Assembly (NCBI RefSeq): GCF_042850985.1
Contig: NZ_AP031415.1
Span: 2,232,001-2,296,000, forward strand
Length of the DNA stretch: 64,000 nucleotides
Direction of reading: 5' to 3'
Origin: Allocoprobacillus sp002160865
GTDB taxonomy: Bacteria > Bacillota_I > Bacilli_A > Erysipelotrichales > Coprobacillaceae
Shown here: piece after piece, positions 34,896-41,869 of the stretch
How the letters are laid out: every line of letters starts with the position of its first letter
Position numbering within the stretch: the stretch's first letter is position 1
Translations under genes and position numbers: made by a program
Notes under the pieces: generated by a model
Told to the model about the DNA's origin: nothing
The model's database searches: none
Seen by the model: the letters and a program-made list of their open reading frames with translations, nothing else

Positions 34896-35900
34896 ATGGC
34901 CACTTTAAAAGATATTGCCCAACTGGCAGATGTTTCAATTGCGACAGTTTCACGTATTCTTAATGACGATCCTACTCTAAGTGTCCCTCCCCAGACAAGA
35001 GAAAATGTACTTGAAGCTGCCAAAAAACTTCAATATCATAAAAAGAAAAAAAATGATCCAAACATTCATATCTGTTTAATTCAATGGTATTCTTTACAAC
35101 AGGAAATCCATGATCCTTATTATTTAACTTTGCGTCATGGTGTAGAAGACTATTGTGCAAAAAATGGTATTATATTAAGGAGAATTTTTAAAGATGATGT
35201 TCATATTGAAAAATCTTTAAAAGGTATTGAAGGGATTATCTGTTTAGGGAAATTTAGTAAAAAACATATTGAAACATTAAAAAAATATAATGATTCTATT
35301 ATTTTGTTAGATATGGATTACGAAAATTTAAAAGAATGTTCGATTGTATTAGATTTTGATTTAGCTTTAAAACAAGCTTTAACATATCTAAAGAACTTAG
35401 GTCATCATAAAATCGGTTATTTAGGTGCTATTGAATATCTAGATGATGGTTTAGCTTATGAAGATATCAGAAAACAGGCATTTATCAAATATGCGACAGA
35501 GTATCAATTAGAATATGAAGATTATCTTTTAGAAGGAGAATTTACAAGTGAATCTGGTTATGCGATGATGGTAAGTATGATTCAATCCCATCATTTACCA
35601 ACAGCTCTCTTTGCGGCGAGTGATCCTATTGCGATGGGGGCTATGAAAGCTTTAAATGATTATGGATTCCATATTCCAGAAGATATCTCTATTATTGGAT
35701 TTGATAATATTGATGCCAGTAACTATACATATCCACCACTGACAACTTTTTATGCTCCAGCTTTTGATATGGGGCAATTTGGAGCAAAACTTCTCCATCA
35801 GGCAATTAAAGATCATACCAAACTATTACCTATGCGTATTCAACTTCCTTGTTATCTGGTGGAAAGAGAATCATGTAAAGCTGTGCAAAAAAACGATTAG
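34896..35900 (+). CDS. LacI/GalR-family transcriptional regulator
   Basis: A 334-aa regulator with an N-terminal HTH (TLKDIAQLADVSIATVSRIL, residues 3-22) and hinge, then a periplasmic-binding-protein-like effector domain (GHHKIGYLGAIEYLDDGLAY; PEDISIIGFDNIDASNYTYP). It is divergent from galTMK and probably its galactose-responsive repressor; this is inferred from position. AAGGAGG precedes the ATG. Confidence 0.9.
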   Translation: MATLKDIAQLADVSIATVSRILNDDPTLSVPPQTRENVLEAAKKLQYHKKKKNDPNIHICLIQWYSLQQEIHDPYYLTLRHGVEDYCAKNGIILRRIFKDDVHIEKSLKGIEGIICLGKFSKKHIETLKKYNDSIILLDMDYENLKECSIVLDFDLALKQALTYLKNLGHHKIGYLGAIEYLDDGLAYEDIRKQAFIKYATEYQLEYEDYLLEGEFTSESGYAMMVSMIQSHHLPTALFAASDPIAMGAMKALNDYGFHIPEDISIIGFDNIDASNYTYPPLTTFYAPAFDMGQFGAKLLHQAIKDHTKLLPMRIQLPCYLVERESCKAVQKND

Positions 35901-35924
35901 AAAGACTCTAATCGCTTTTTATTT
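35888..35924. terminator. Bidirectional terminator between lacI-type gene and nfnB
   Basis: CGATTAG (35894-35900) pairs with CTAATCG (35908-35914) around a 7-nt loop, with an A-run before and T-run after, so it can act on both strands. The left arm contains the regulator's stop codon. Confidence 0.85.
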
Positions 35925-37311
35925 ATTTCTGTTTTAAAGCTTCATCAATAGCTTGGGCAGCTTTTTTTCCAGCACCCATTGCTAAAATAACAGTCGCTGC
36001 TCCAGTCACGACATCGCCACCAGCATAGACACCTTCCTTTGATGTTTTCATTGTTTCTTCATCAACAATAATTCCACCCCATTTTTGTGTATCTAAGCCC
36101 GGTGTTGTCTGTCTAATCAATGGATTTGGACTTTGTCCAATGGAAACAATAACAGTTCCCGTTTCAATCACAAAGTTTGAACCTTCCTTAACAACCGGTC
36201 TTCTTCTACCACTTTCATCTGGTTCTCCCAGTTCCATTTCTACACATTCCATAGCATGAACCCATCCATCTTTGCCTTCAATTTTAACCGGATTTGTTAA
36301 CAACTTAAAGATGATACCTTCTTCTTTAGCGTGATGCACTTCTTCAGCTCTGGCAGGAATTTCCTGTTCTCCACGACGATAGACGATATAAACATTTTTA
36401 GCTCCAAGACGTTTTGCTGTTCTGGCTGCATCCATCGCAACATTTCCTGCTCCAATCACACACACAGTATCACTAATTTTCACTGGTGTTGGATGCTTTG
36501 GAAATTCATAACCTTTCATTAAATTCACACGTGTTAAAAACTCATTAGCGGCATAAACACCATTTAAATTTTCACCTGGAATTCCTTGAAAACGAGGAAG
36601 CCCTGCTCCACTTCCTACAAAGATAGCTGCATAGCCTTCTTCCTGTAATTCATCAATTGTTATAGAACGTCCAACAACAACGTTTGTTTCAAACTTAACA
36701 CCTAAATCAGCTACCCCATCAATTTCTTTCTGTACCAAATCTTTAGGCAAACGAAATTCAGGAATACCATATGATAAAACGCCTCCTGTTTTATGCAAAG
36801 CCTCAAAAACAGTAACATCATATCCCTTTTTCGCAAGTTCTCCAGCACAAGTCATTCCAGCTGGTCCACTTCCAACTACAGCTACTTTGATACCATTTTT
36901 TTCAATATGATTTTCTTTCTTCTTTCCATGATCACGATGATAATCTGCAACAAATCTTTCTAAACGTCCAATTCCAACAGACTCACCTTTAATTCCTCTG
37001 ACACATTTCCCTTCACATTGATTTTCTTGAGGACAAACACGCCCACAAATGGCAGGTAAAGCATTTTCTTGAGTTATAATTTCATAGGCTTCTTCAAAAT
37101 GACCTTTTGCAACTTCACTGATAAATTCAGGAATAGGAACACCTACAGGACACCCATTTTTACATGGACTATGTCTACAATTTAAACATCTTGTTGCTTC
37201 TTCCATTGCCTGTTCTTCTGTATATCCTAAGGCAACTTCCTGAAAATTCTGTTTTCTCACTTGAGGTTCCTGCTCAGGCATTTTCACCTTTTCCAATGAC
37301 ATATTTGGCAT
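35923..37311 (-). CDS. nfnB: NADH-dependent ferredoxin:NADP+ oxidoreductase large subunit (GltD-like)
   Basis: A 462-aa flavoprotein of the glutamate-synthase small-subunit fold. Two N-terminal 4Fe-4S sites (CLNCRHSPCKNGCPVG, near residue 43; CGRVCPQENQCEGKC, near 92) precede an FAD-binding VAVVGSGPAGMTCAGELAKK and an NADP-binding VCVIGAGNVAMDAARTAKRL. Pairing with an adjacent NfnA-type subunit, and no gltB, point to NfnB of the electron-bifurcating NfnAB complex, which balances NADH, NADPH and ferredoxin. Sulfide dehydrogenase SudA is the same family, so the older name is an alternative. The ATG overlaps the nfnA stop. Confidence 0.88.
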   Translation of the reverse strand: MPNMSLEKVKMPEQEPQVRKQNFQEVALGYTEEQAMEEATRCLNCRHSPCKNGCPVGVPIPEFISEVAKGHFEEAYEIITQENALPAICGRVCPQENQCEGKCVRGIKGESVGIGRLERFVADYHRDHGKKKENHIEKNGIKVAVVGSGPAGMTCAGELAKKGYDVTVFEALHKTGGVLSYGIPEFRLPKDLVQKEIDGVADLGVKFETNVVVGRSITIDELQEEGYAAIFVGSGAGLPRFQGIPGENLNGVYAANEFLTRVNLMKGYEFPKHPTPVKISDTVCVIGAGNVAMDAARTAKRLGAKNVYIVYRRGEQEIPARAEEVHHAKEEGIIFKLLTNPVKIEGKDGWVHAMECVEMELGEPDESGRRRPVVKEGSNFVIETGTVIVSIGQSPNPLIRQTTPGLDTQKWGGIIVDEETMKTSKEGVYAGGDVVTGAATVILAMGAGKKAAQAIDEALKQK

Positions 37312-38159
37312 TATTTGACACCTCCCATTAAATTACACATACGATTGGCTTGTTCATCCATTTGATGTTCTTCTTCTTTAAACATTCTTTGACGTGCCAT
37401 CAATTCATCAAAATCAACTTGTAATCCATCAAAATCTGGTCCATCAACACAAGCAAATTTAATTTTTCCATCTACAGTTACACGACAGCATCCACACATA
37501 CCTGTTCCATCAATCATAATCGGATTTAATGAAACAGAAGTTTTGATATTATGAGGCTTTGTAACGCCAACAACCGCTTTCATCATTGGTACAGGACCTA
37601 TCGCAATGACTTCATCAATAGATTCTCCTTGATCAATTAAATCAGCTAAAACTTGTGTGACAAATCCTTTTTGACCTAATGACCCATCATCTGTTGTGAT
37701 ATAAACATTCTTACAGAATTTTCTAAATTCATCAGCCCATAAAACATATTGAGCTTCTCTACCACCAATAATAACATCAACATCAACACCCATTTGTGCT
37801 AACGCTCTTAATTGTGGATAAAGTGGGGCACTTCCAACACCCCCTGCAACACCGACAACGTGTTTAGAAGCATGTAATTTTGTTGGTTCTCCTAATGGAC
37901 CTACAAAATCTGTAATTTCATCGCCTTCATTTAACAATGCCAATGCTTTTGTAGAATACCCAACAATTTGATAAATAATTGTAATTGTTTCTTTTTCTCT
38001 ATCATAATCAGCAATTGTCAATGGAATTCTTTCACCATCTTCTCCAACCCTTAAAATAATGAACTGTCCCGGTTCACATTTTCTAGATACATGGGGTGCA
38101 TGAACTACCATCAACTCTACAACATCATTTAATTTTTCTTTGTGTAAAATCTTATACAT
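37311..38159 (-). CDS. nfnA: NADH-dependent ferredoxin:NADP+ oxidoreductase small subunit
   Basis: A 282-aa protein of the ferredoxin-NADP reductase fold (FAD motif ERIPLTIADYDREKETI; NAD motif VVGVAGGVGSAPLYPQLRAL) with a C-terminal 2Fe-2S site (GTGMCGCCRVTVDGKIKFAC). This is the NfnA/SudB subunit. The leader contains GAGAGGGGU as Shine-Dalgarno, which is complementary to the C-rich loop of the predicted small RNA at 39075-39177. It has a clear promoter and is divergent from a HAD gene. Confidence 0.9.
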   Translation of the reverse strand: MYKILHKEKLNDVVELMVVHAPHVSRKCEPGQFIILRVGEDGERIPLTIADYDREKETITIIYQIVGYSTKALALLNEGDEITDFVGPLGEPTKLHASKHVVGVAGGVGSAPLYPQLRALAQMGVDVDVIIGGREAQYVLWADEFRKFCKNVYITTDDGSLGQKGFVTQVLADLIDQGESIDEVIAIGPVPMMKAVVGVTKPHNIKTSVSLNPIMIDGTGMCGCCRVTVDGKIKFACVDGPDFDGLQVDFDELMARQRMFKEEEHQMDEQANRMCNLMGGVK

Positions 38160-38188
38160 CTCTATCTACCCCTCTCATAGTTTAAAAA

Positions 38189-38217
38189 ATTATATCATAG
38201 AGATAATTTTTTCGCAA
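38189..38217 (-). promoter_or_regulatory. Promoter of nfnAB
   Basis: On the minus strand, TTGCGA (38217-38212), 17 bp, then a perfect TATAAT (38194-38189), about 30 bp upstream of the nfnA ATG. Confidence 0.8.
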
Positions 38218-38237
38218 TACAACATCATCATTATCTC

Positions 38238-38266
38238 TTGACCATATTCTTTAGAAAGCTTATGAT
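38238..38266 (+). promoter_or_regulatory. Promoter of the plus-strand HAD gene
   Basis: TTGACC (38238-38243), 17 bp, TATGAT (38261-38266). The start ATG is 22 bp beyond the -10, leaving a very short leader that just includes AAAGGAG. Confidence 0.78.
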
Positions 38267-38287
38267 ATGAAAAAAGGAGAAATATTT

Positions 38288-39076
38288 ATGCAGACAAAAC
38301 TTATCTTTTTTGATATAGACGGAACATTAATTGATGAAAAAACAGGAACAATTCCTCCATCAACAATCCAAGCCATTTTACAGGCTCAAGCCAATGAACA
38401 TCTTTGTTTCATTAACACTGGCCGTCCATTTTCTACCATTGATTCAATGATTACAGACATTCCATTTGATGGCTATATTTGTGGTTGTGGCACTTACATT
38501 CAATACCATCAACAACCCCTATTTCATGCTCAATTAAGTACTAATCTGAAACATAAAGTGATTCAAAGCATTTATCAATATCAAGTTGATGCTATGCTGG
38601 AAGGCTATGATGGTGTTTATTTTTCTAAAAATTTGAAGCACCCTTTTATTCAATCTATCCAAAAACATTATCAAGACATCGGTTTTCACACAGGAAGTTT
38701 TACTTCTCATGATGATGTTTCTTTTGATAAATTAACAATCTGGTATCAACCTCATACTAATATTGAATCTTTTAAACAAGAATTGCAGGATGACTTCCAT
38801 ATTATTCAAAGAGATATCGATTTTTTAGAAATCGTCCCTTTCCCTTATTCTAAAGCTTCAGGCATCCAATATATCATTGATCATCTTGGATATACAATAA
38901 AAGATACTATCAGTATTGGTGATTCAACAAATGATCTTCCAATGTTAAAATATACTCATGATTCTGTAGCTATGGGTAACAGCAATCCCCTTTTATTTCA
39001 TGAAGTTTCTTATATAACAACAGATACTGATAATCATGGTATATTTAACGCTTTAAAACACTTTCAAATTATATAA
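38288..39076 (+). CDS. HAD-superfamily phosphatase, Cof type
   Basis: A 262-aa Cof-like hydrolase: IFFDIDGTLIDEKTG, FINTGRPF, then the cap, PYSKASGIQYIIDHLG (catalytic Lys) and SIGDSTNDLPMLKYT. The ATG at 38288 has AAAGGAG 8 nt upstream, preferred over an ATG 21 bp earlier. This is the fourth Cof-type HAD gene in the window. It ends at the first hairpin of the tandem-repeat region, which doubles as its terminator. Confidence 0.88.
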   Translation: MQTKLIFFDIDGTLIDEKTGTIPPSTIQAILQAQANEHLCFINTGRPFSTIDSMITDIPFDGYICGCGTYIQYHQQPLFHAQLSTNLKHKVIQSIYQYQVDAMLEGYDGVYFSKNLKHPFIQSIQKHYQDIGFHTGSFTSHDDVSFDKLTIWYQPHTNIESFKQELQDDFHIIQRDIDFLEIVPFPYSKASGIQYIIDHLGYTIKDTISIGDSTNDLPMLKYTHDSVAMGNSNPLLFHEVSYITTDTDNHGIFNALKHFQII

Positions 39077-39177
39077 AAAAAGAACGTGGGGAAACGTTCT
39101 TTTTTATATATAGACGAAATTTATAATATAGGGAGAGGGGTCGTCTATATCTGATATTATATGTCTTGTCTTAAGAC
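39075..39177 (-). ncRNA. Predicted small RNA, copy A (C-rich loop)
   Basis: Predicted minus-strand transcript of about 103 nt, beginning near G39177 (GUCUUAAGACAAGACAU). A 5' stem-loop is followed by a 10-bp stem (39141-39150 with 39108-39117) whose loop starts with CCCCUCUCCC, and then an intrinsic terminator (ACGT arms 39080-39087 with 39094-39101, loop UUCCCC, extended by A/U pairs and seven U). C-rich loops of this kind pair with Shine-Dalgarno sequences in Firmicute regulators such as FsrA and RsaE. The family is unknown to me. Confidence 0.55.
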
Positions 39178-39183
39178 ATTTAT

Positions 39184-39242
39184 ATATTAACTTAGTCATA
39201 TGAATTTACTGTGAATTTTATGAGAACTTTGTGTGAACTTTT
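39184..39242 (-). promoter_or_regulatory. Pho-box-like promoter of small RNA A
   Basis: On the minus strand, four direct repeats with exact 11-bp period, TTCACA, TTCTCA, TTCACA, TTCATA (39237-39232, 39226-39221, 39215-39210, 39204-39199), are followed after 9 bp by TAATAT (39189-39184). No -35 box is seen. This is the geometry of promoters activated by PhoP/PhoB-type response regulators, where the repeats replace the -35. Confidence 0.6.
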
Positions 39243-39251
39243 ATATTTACA

Positions 39252-39352
39252 AACAAAAAAGAACGTGGGGAAAACGTTCTTCTTTATTTATAGACGATAA
39301 TTTATAGGGAGAGGGTCGTCTATATTTGATATTATATGTCTTGTCTTAAGAC
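39252..39352 (-). ncRNA. Predicted small RNA, copy B (C-rich loop)
   Basis: Predicted minus-strand transcript of about 101 nt starting near G39352 with the same 5' end as copy A (GUCUUAAGACAAGACAU). The middle stem is TATAGACGA/TCGTCTATA (39289-39297 with 39316-39324), whose loop begins CCCUCUCCC; the terminator stem is 39259-39266 with 39274-39281, loop UUUCCCC, then UUUUUUG. Stem sequences are kept, while loop lengths differ by a few bases from copy A. Confidence 0.53.
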
Positions 39353-39358
39353 AATTTT

Positions 39359-39395
39359 ATCATAACGTGATGATATGAATTTTATGTGAACATTT
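39359..39395 (-). promoter_or_regulatory. Pho-box-like promoter of small RNA B
   Basis: On the minus strand, TTCACA (39390-39385) and TTCATA (39379-39374) are 11 bp apart and are followed after 9 bp by TATGAT (39364-39359), the same spacing as in copy A. Possible outer repeats (TTAATC at 39401-39396) are weak, so copy B has two clear boxes against four in copy A. Confidence 0.5.
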
Positions 39396-39418
39396 GATTA
39401 ATCCCTCATGAAAATAAG

Positions 39419-39769
39419 TTAATATGAAGATTCCAGATCCGGTTGAATCACATAAATATCATTAGGTGCACAAATAATAGAGCGTGAACTCCCTTCTTTG
39501 ACCCATCCCACTTTTTCACAATCATGATTAGGGCATTCAACATTTACTGCACGATATTGATGATTTTTCACTTCCAAATGAAAAACACCATAATCACCTT
39601 CAAAAGTATAGGTTTGATTTTTAGATATATCAATTGTTTCAATCACTTCATTATGATAATAAACTTCTATTTCACCATTTTTCTCCTTTTGTGTAAGTTC
39701 ATAAACAAGATACATAATGCCAATGACAATGCATAAACCTATAATAAAAATAATATCTTTCTTTTTCAT
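39419..39769 (-). CDS. NusG domain II-containing membrane-anchored protein
   Basis: A 116-aa protein with one N-terminal membrane helix (IIFIIGLCIVIGIMYLVYEL, residues 6-25) and an extracytoplasmic NusG_II domain ending CPNHDCEKVGWVKEGSSRSI followed by ICAPNDIYV. Proteins of this family are often near electron-transfer or thiamine-related lipoprotein genes; their role is unknown. AAAGGAA precedes the ATG. No terminator is seen before the Pho-like repeats of small RNA B. Confidence 0.82.
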   Translation of the reverse strand: MKKKDIIFIIGLCIVIGIMYLVYELTQKEKNGEIEVYYHNEVIETIDISKNQTYTFEGDYGVFHLEVKNHQYRAVNVECPNHDCEKVGWVKEGSSRSIICAPNDIYVIQPDLESSY

Positions 39770-39799
39770 ACTTCTGTTCCTTTACTTTTATTTTCTTTA

Positions 39800-39830
39800 T
39801 TATGGTAATCAAGTCTTATTCATAAGTCAA
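39800..39830 (-). promoter_or_regulatory. Weak candidate promoter of the NusG-II gene
   Basis: On the minus strand, TTGACT (about 39830-39825) is followed at 17 bp by TACCAT or at 20 bp by CATAAT. The -35 is good; the -10 is ambiguous. Confidence 0.35.
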
Positions 39831-39833
39831 CAA

Positions 39834-39886
39834 TTTTATGAAATTCCATCTTTAATATTTCATAAAATGGTGAATGGGTGTATAAT
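39834..39886 (+). promoter_or_regulatory. Promoter and operator-like inverted repeat of the orphan PTS IIB gene
   Basis: TTTCAT (39858-39863), 17 bp, TATAAT (39881-39886) is the promoter. An 11-bp perfect inverted repeat TTTTATGAAAT (39834-39844) and ATTTCATAAAA (39857-39867), 12 bp apart, covers the -35. This looks like a binding site for a dimeric regulator. Confidence 0.55.
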
Positions 39887-39924
39887 AATATTATAGAATG
39901 AAATAAATAAGGAGGAATATGAAA

Positions 39925-40245
39925 ATGGTTAAAATTATGTTAGCATGTAGTGCTGGTATGTCAACTAGCTTACTTGTAACAAGAATGCAAAAAGCTGCTG
40001 AGGAAAGAGGTTTGGATGCGAAAATTTGGGCAATCAGTGAAACAGCTCTAACAACAGAATATGCTGCTGATCCTTGTGATGTTTTATTACTTGGTCCTCA
40101 AGTTCGTTTCCGTTTAAAATCTATCAAAGAACAAGTGAAAAACGCTATCCCTGTTGATGTTATTGATATGCGTACTTATGGTATGATGGATGGTGCTAAA
40201 GTTTTAGACCAAGCTCTTAAATTGCTGGAAGATTGGAAAAAATAA
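39925..40245 (+). CDS. PTS lactose/cellobiose-family IIB component
   Basis: A 106-aa IIB subunit carrying the phosphocysteine in VKIMLACSAGMSTSLLV (Cys8). It passes phosphate to a IIC-bound beta-glucoside or chitobiose-type sugar. I start at the ATG at 39925, 9 nt after AAGGAGG; an ATG 6 bp earlier is only 3 nt away. No matching IIA or IIC is adjacent, so it is an orphan here. It is convergent with a 6-phospho-beta-glucosidase, a plausible pathway partner. Confidence 0.9.
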   Translation: MVKIMLACSAGMSTSLLVTRMQKAAEERGLDAKIWAISETALTTEYAADPCDVLLLGPQVRFRLKSIKEQVKNAIPVDVIDMRTYGMMDGAKVLDQALKLLEDWKK

Positions 40246-40268
40246 AGATACGCTAACATATGAATATG

Positions 40269-40301
40269 AAAAGGACATATACTGCTGATATGTCCTTTTT
40301 T
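40269..40301. terminator. Bidirectional terminator between the IIB and glucosidase genes
   Basis: A perfect 12-bp stem AAAAGGACATAT (40269-40280) with ATATGTCCTTTT (40288-40299), 7-nt loop, then T-run on the plus strand and A/T symmetry for the minus strand. Confidence 0.9.
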
Positions 40302-40304
40302 TAC

Positions 40305-41774
40305 TTAATCTAAATCTTCACCATTTGATTCAATAACTTTTTTATACCAATAAAATGAATCTTTACGACTTCTTGAAAAATCCCCAGTTCCATCATCATG
40401 TCTATTTACATAAATAAAACCATAACGTTTTGCATATTGCCCTGTTCCTGCAGAAACAAGATCAATAGGACCCCAAGTTGTATAACCAATTAATGGAACA
40501 CCATCTTCAATAGCTTCTTTCATTGCAGCTATATGTGGTCTTAAATAAGCAATGCGATAATCATCATGGATAGATCCATCTTCTTCTACTTTATCAAATG
40601 CCCCTAAACCATTTTCTACAATCATTAATGGTGTATGAGGATAACGTCCATTTAATAATTTCAATGTATAACGTAATCCATCAGGATCAATCTGCCATCC
40701 CCAGTCACTGGCTTCAAGATATGGATTTTTAGCCCCTACAGTCATATTACCTTGAGTCATTTGTGCATCTTTATCAACTGTTATACAATTTGATTGATAA
40801 TAAGAGAAAGTATAGAAATCTACAGTCCCCTCTTTTAAGATTTTTTTATCTTCATCGCTAATAAATGATGTATCAATACCATGTTCCTTAAAATAACGCC
40901 ACATGTATGATGGATATTCACCACGCACTTGGACATCACCACAGAAATTATTCTTAAAATTATCTTCATCAAAAGCAGCTAAAACATCTTTTGGATTTGG
41001 TGTTAATGGATAAACAGTTGTATGAGCAATCATATTTCCAATCATAAAATTAGGATTAATCTTATGCCCTGCTTTGACAGTTAAAGCACTAGCAACAAAT
41101 TCATTATGTAAAGCCTCAAACATTTTTTGATTATTAGATTTTAATTCTGTAAGTGGAATACGATGATCAGCTTGAACATCTTCTGGTTCCATCATACCTA
41201 ATCCATATAAGTTACCAATACCACCTTCACCCATACAAGCAATATTAATTTCATTAAATGTCAGCCAATATTTTACCTTATCTTTATAACGTTCAAAACA
41301 TGTTGTGGCATACTTTACAAACAAGTCAATGACACGACGGTCACTAAAGCCATTATATTTTGTCACAATATTCCAAGGAATTTCATAATGACATAAAGTC
41401 ACTAAAGGTTCCATGCCATGTTTATGACATTCATCAAATACTTTATCATAGAATGCTAAACCTGCTTCATTAGGTTCTTCATCATCCCCATTTGGAAAAA
41501 TTCTTCCCCAGTTAATAGAAAGTCTAAAGACATTCCATCCCATTTCAGCAAACATAGCGATATCCTCTTTATAGTGATGATAGAAGTCTATAGCTTCATG
41601 ACTTGGATAAAATGCTGTTGGATCTGTTTTAGGTAAAAATGTTCTTGGTGTATTCACATCTCCACCCAATAACATATCTGGTACACAAAGACCCTTTCCA
41701 TCTTCCAGATATGCACCTTCACACTGATTGGCAGCTACTGCGCCACCCCATAAAAAATCTTTTGGAAAACCCAT
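40305..41774 (-). CDS. 6-phospho-beta-glucosidase (GH1)
   Basis: A 489-aa glycoside hydrolase family 1 enzyme that cleaves phosphorylated beta-glucosides delivered by the PTS. The start FPKDFLWGGAVAANQCEGAY, the acid/base motif YWLTFNEINI and the nucleophile motif PLMIVENGLGAFDK are canonical. The ATG at 41774 has GGAGG 8 nt upstream. It resembles BglA/AscB-type enzymes. It has its own promoter downstream of adhE's terminator... transcription is independent of adhE. Confidence 0.93.
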   Translation of the reverse strand: MGFPKDFLWGGAVAANQCEGAYLEDGKGLCVPDMLLGGDVNTPRTFLPKTDPTAFYPSHEAIDFYHHYKEDIAMFAEMGWNVFRLSINWGRIFPNGDDEEPNEAGLAFYDKVFDECHKHGMEPLVTLCHYEIPWNIVTKYNGFSDRRVIDLFVKYATTCFERYKDKVKYWLTFNEINIACMGEGGIGNLYGLGMMEPEDVQADHRIPLTELKSNNQKMFEALHNEFVASALTVKAGHKINPNFMIGNMIAHTTVYPLTPNPKDVLAAFDEDNFKNNFCGDVQVRGEYPSYMWRYFKEHGIDTSFISDEDKKILKEGTVDFYTFSYYQSNCITVDKDAQMTQGNMTVGAKNPYLEASDWGWQIDPDGLRYTLKLLNGRYPHTPLMIVENGLGAFDKVEEDGSIHDDYRIAYLRPHIAAMKEAIEDGVPLIGYTTWGPIDLVSAGTGQYAKRYGFIYVNRHDDGTGDFSRSRKDSFYWYKKVIESNGEDLD

Positions 41775-41802
41775 TTTTATTACCTCCATTTCATATACAT
41801 CT

Positions 41803-41830
41803 ATTATACAATATTTTTTCATATTTGTAA
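41803..41830 (-). promoter_or_regulatory. Promoter of the 6-phospho-beta-glucosidase gene
   Basis: On the minus strand, TTACAA (41830-41825), 16 bp, then TATAAT (41808-41803), about 30 bp before the ATG. Confidence 0.7.
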
Positions 41831-41831
41831 G

Positions 41832-41867
41832 AAAAAAAGCATAACCATCATGGGTCATGCTTTTATT
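41832..41867 (-). terminator. Intrinsic terminator of adhE
   Basis: A 10-bp stem (41837-41846 with 41853-41862), with a G-U pair in the minus-strand RNA, is followed by seven T. Confidence 0.85.
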
Positions 41868-41869
41868 TT

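Larger units (their letters stand above)
39075..39395. repeat. Two-copy tandem repeat (unit about 175-180 bp) carrying twin small RNAs
   Basis: The 342-bp gap between a HAD gene and the NusG-II gene is filled by two diverged copies of one unit. Each has, in plus-strand order: AAGAACGT-GGGG-ACGTTCTT hairpin; a TATAGACGA/TCGTCTATA stem with a G-rich loop; TATTATATGTCTTGTCTTAAG with a third small stem; and TGTGAA-type direct repeats. Anchors are offset by 175-179 bp (hairpins at 39080 and 39259; TGTCTT at 39162 and 39337). No open reading frame of note is present. Stems are conserved while loops and linkers vary, which suggests a conserved RNA. Confidence 0.85.

Noticed and set aside
35923..37311. 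Glutamate synthase small subunit (gltD)
   Set aside because: No gltB large subunit is near, and the adjacent ferredoxin-NADP-reductase-type gene overlaps it by one base, which fits NfnAB/Sud better.
39075..39395. Two-copy repeat as a CRISPR array or as a CsrA-type GGA-loop RNA on the plus strand
   Set aside because: Only two long, diverged units with internal stems and no spacer structure, so not CRISPR. The plus strand has GGGGA and GGGAGAGGGG loops, but the promoter-like repeats, the matching 9-bp spacing to -10 boxes and the terminators with U-runs all favour minus-strand transcription.
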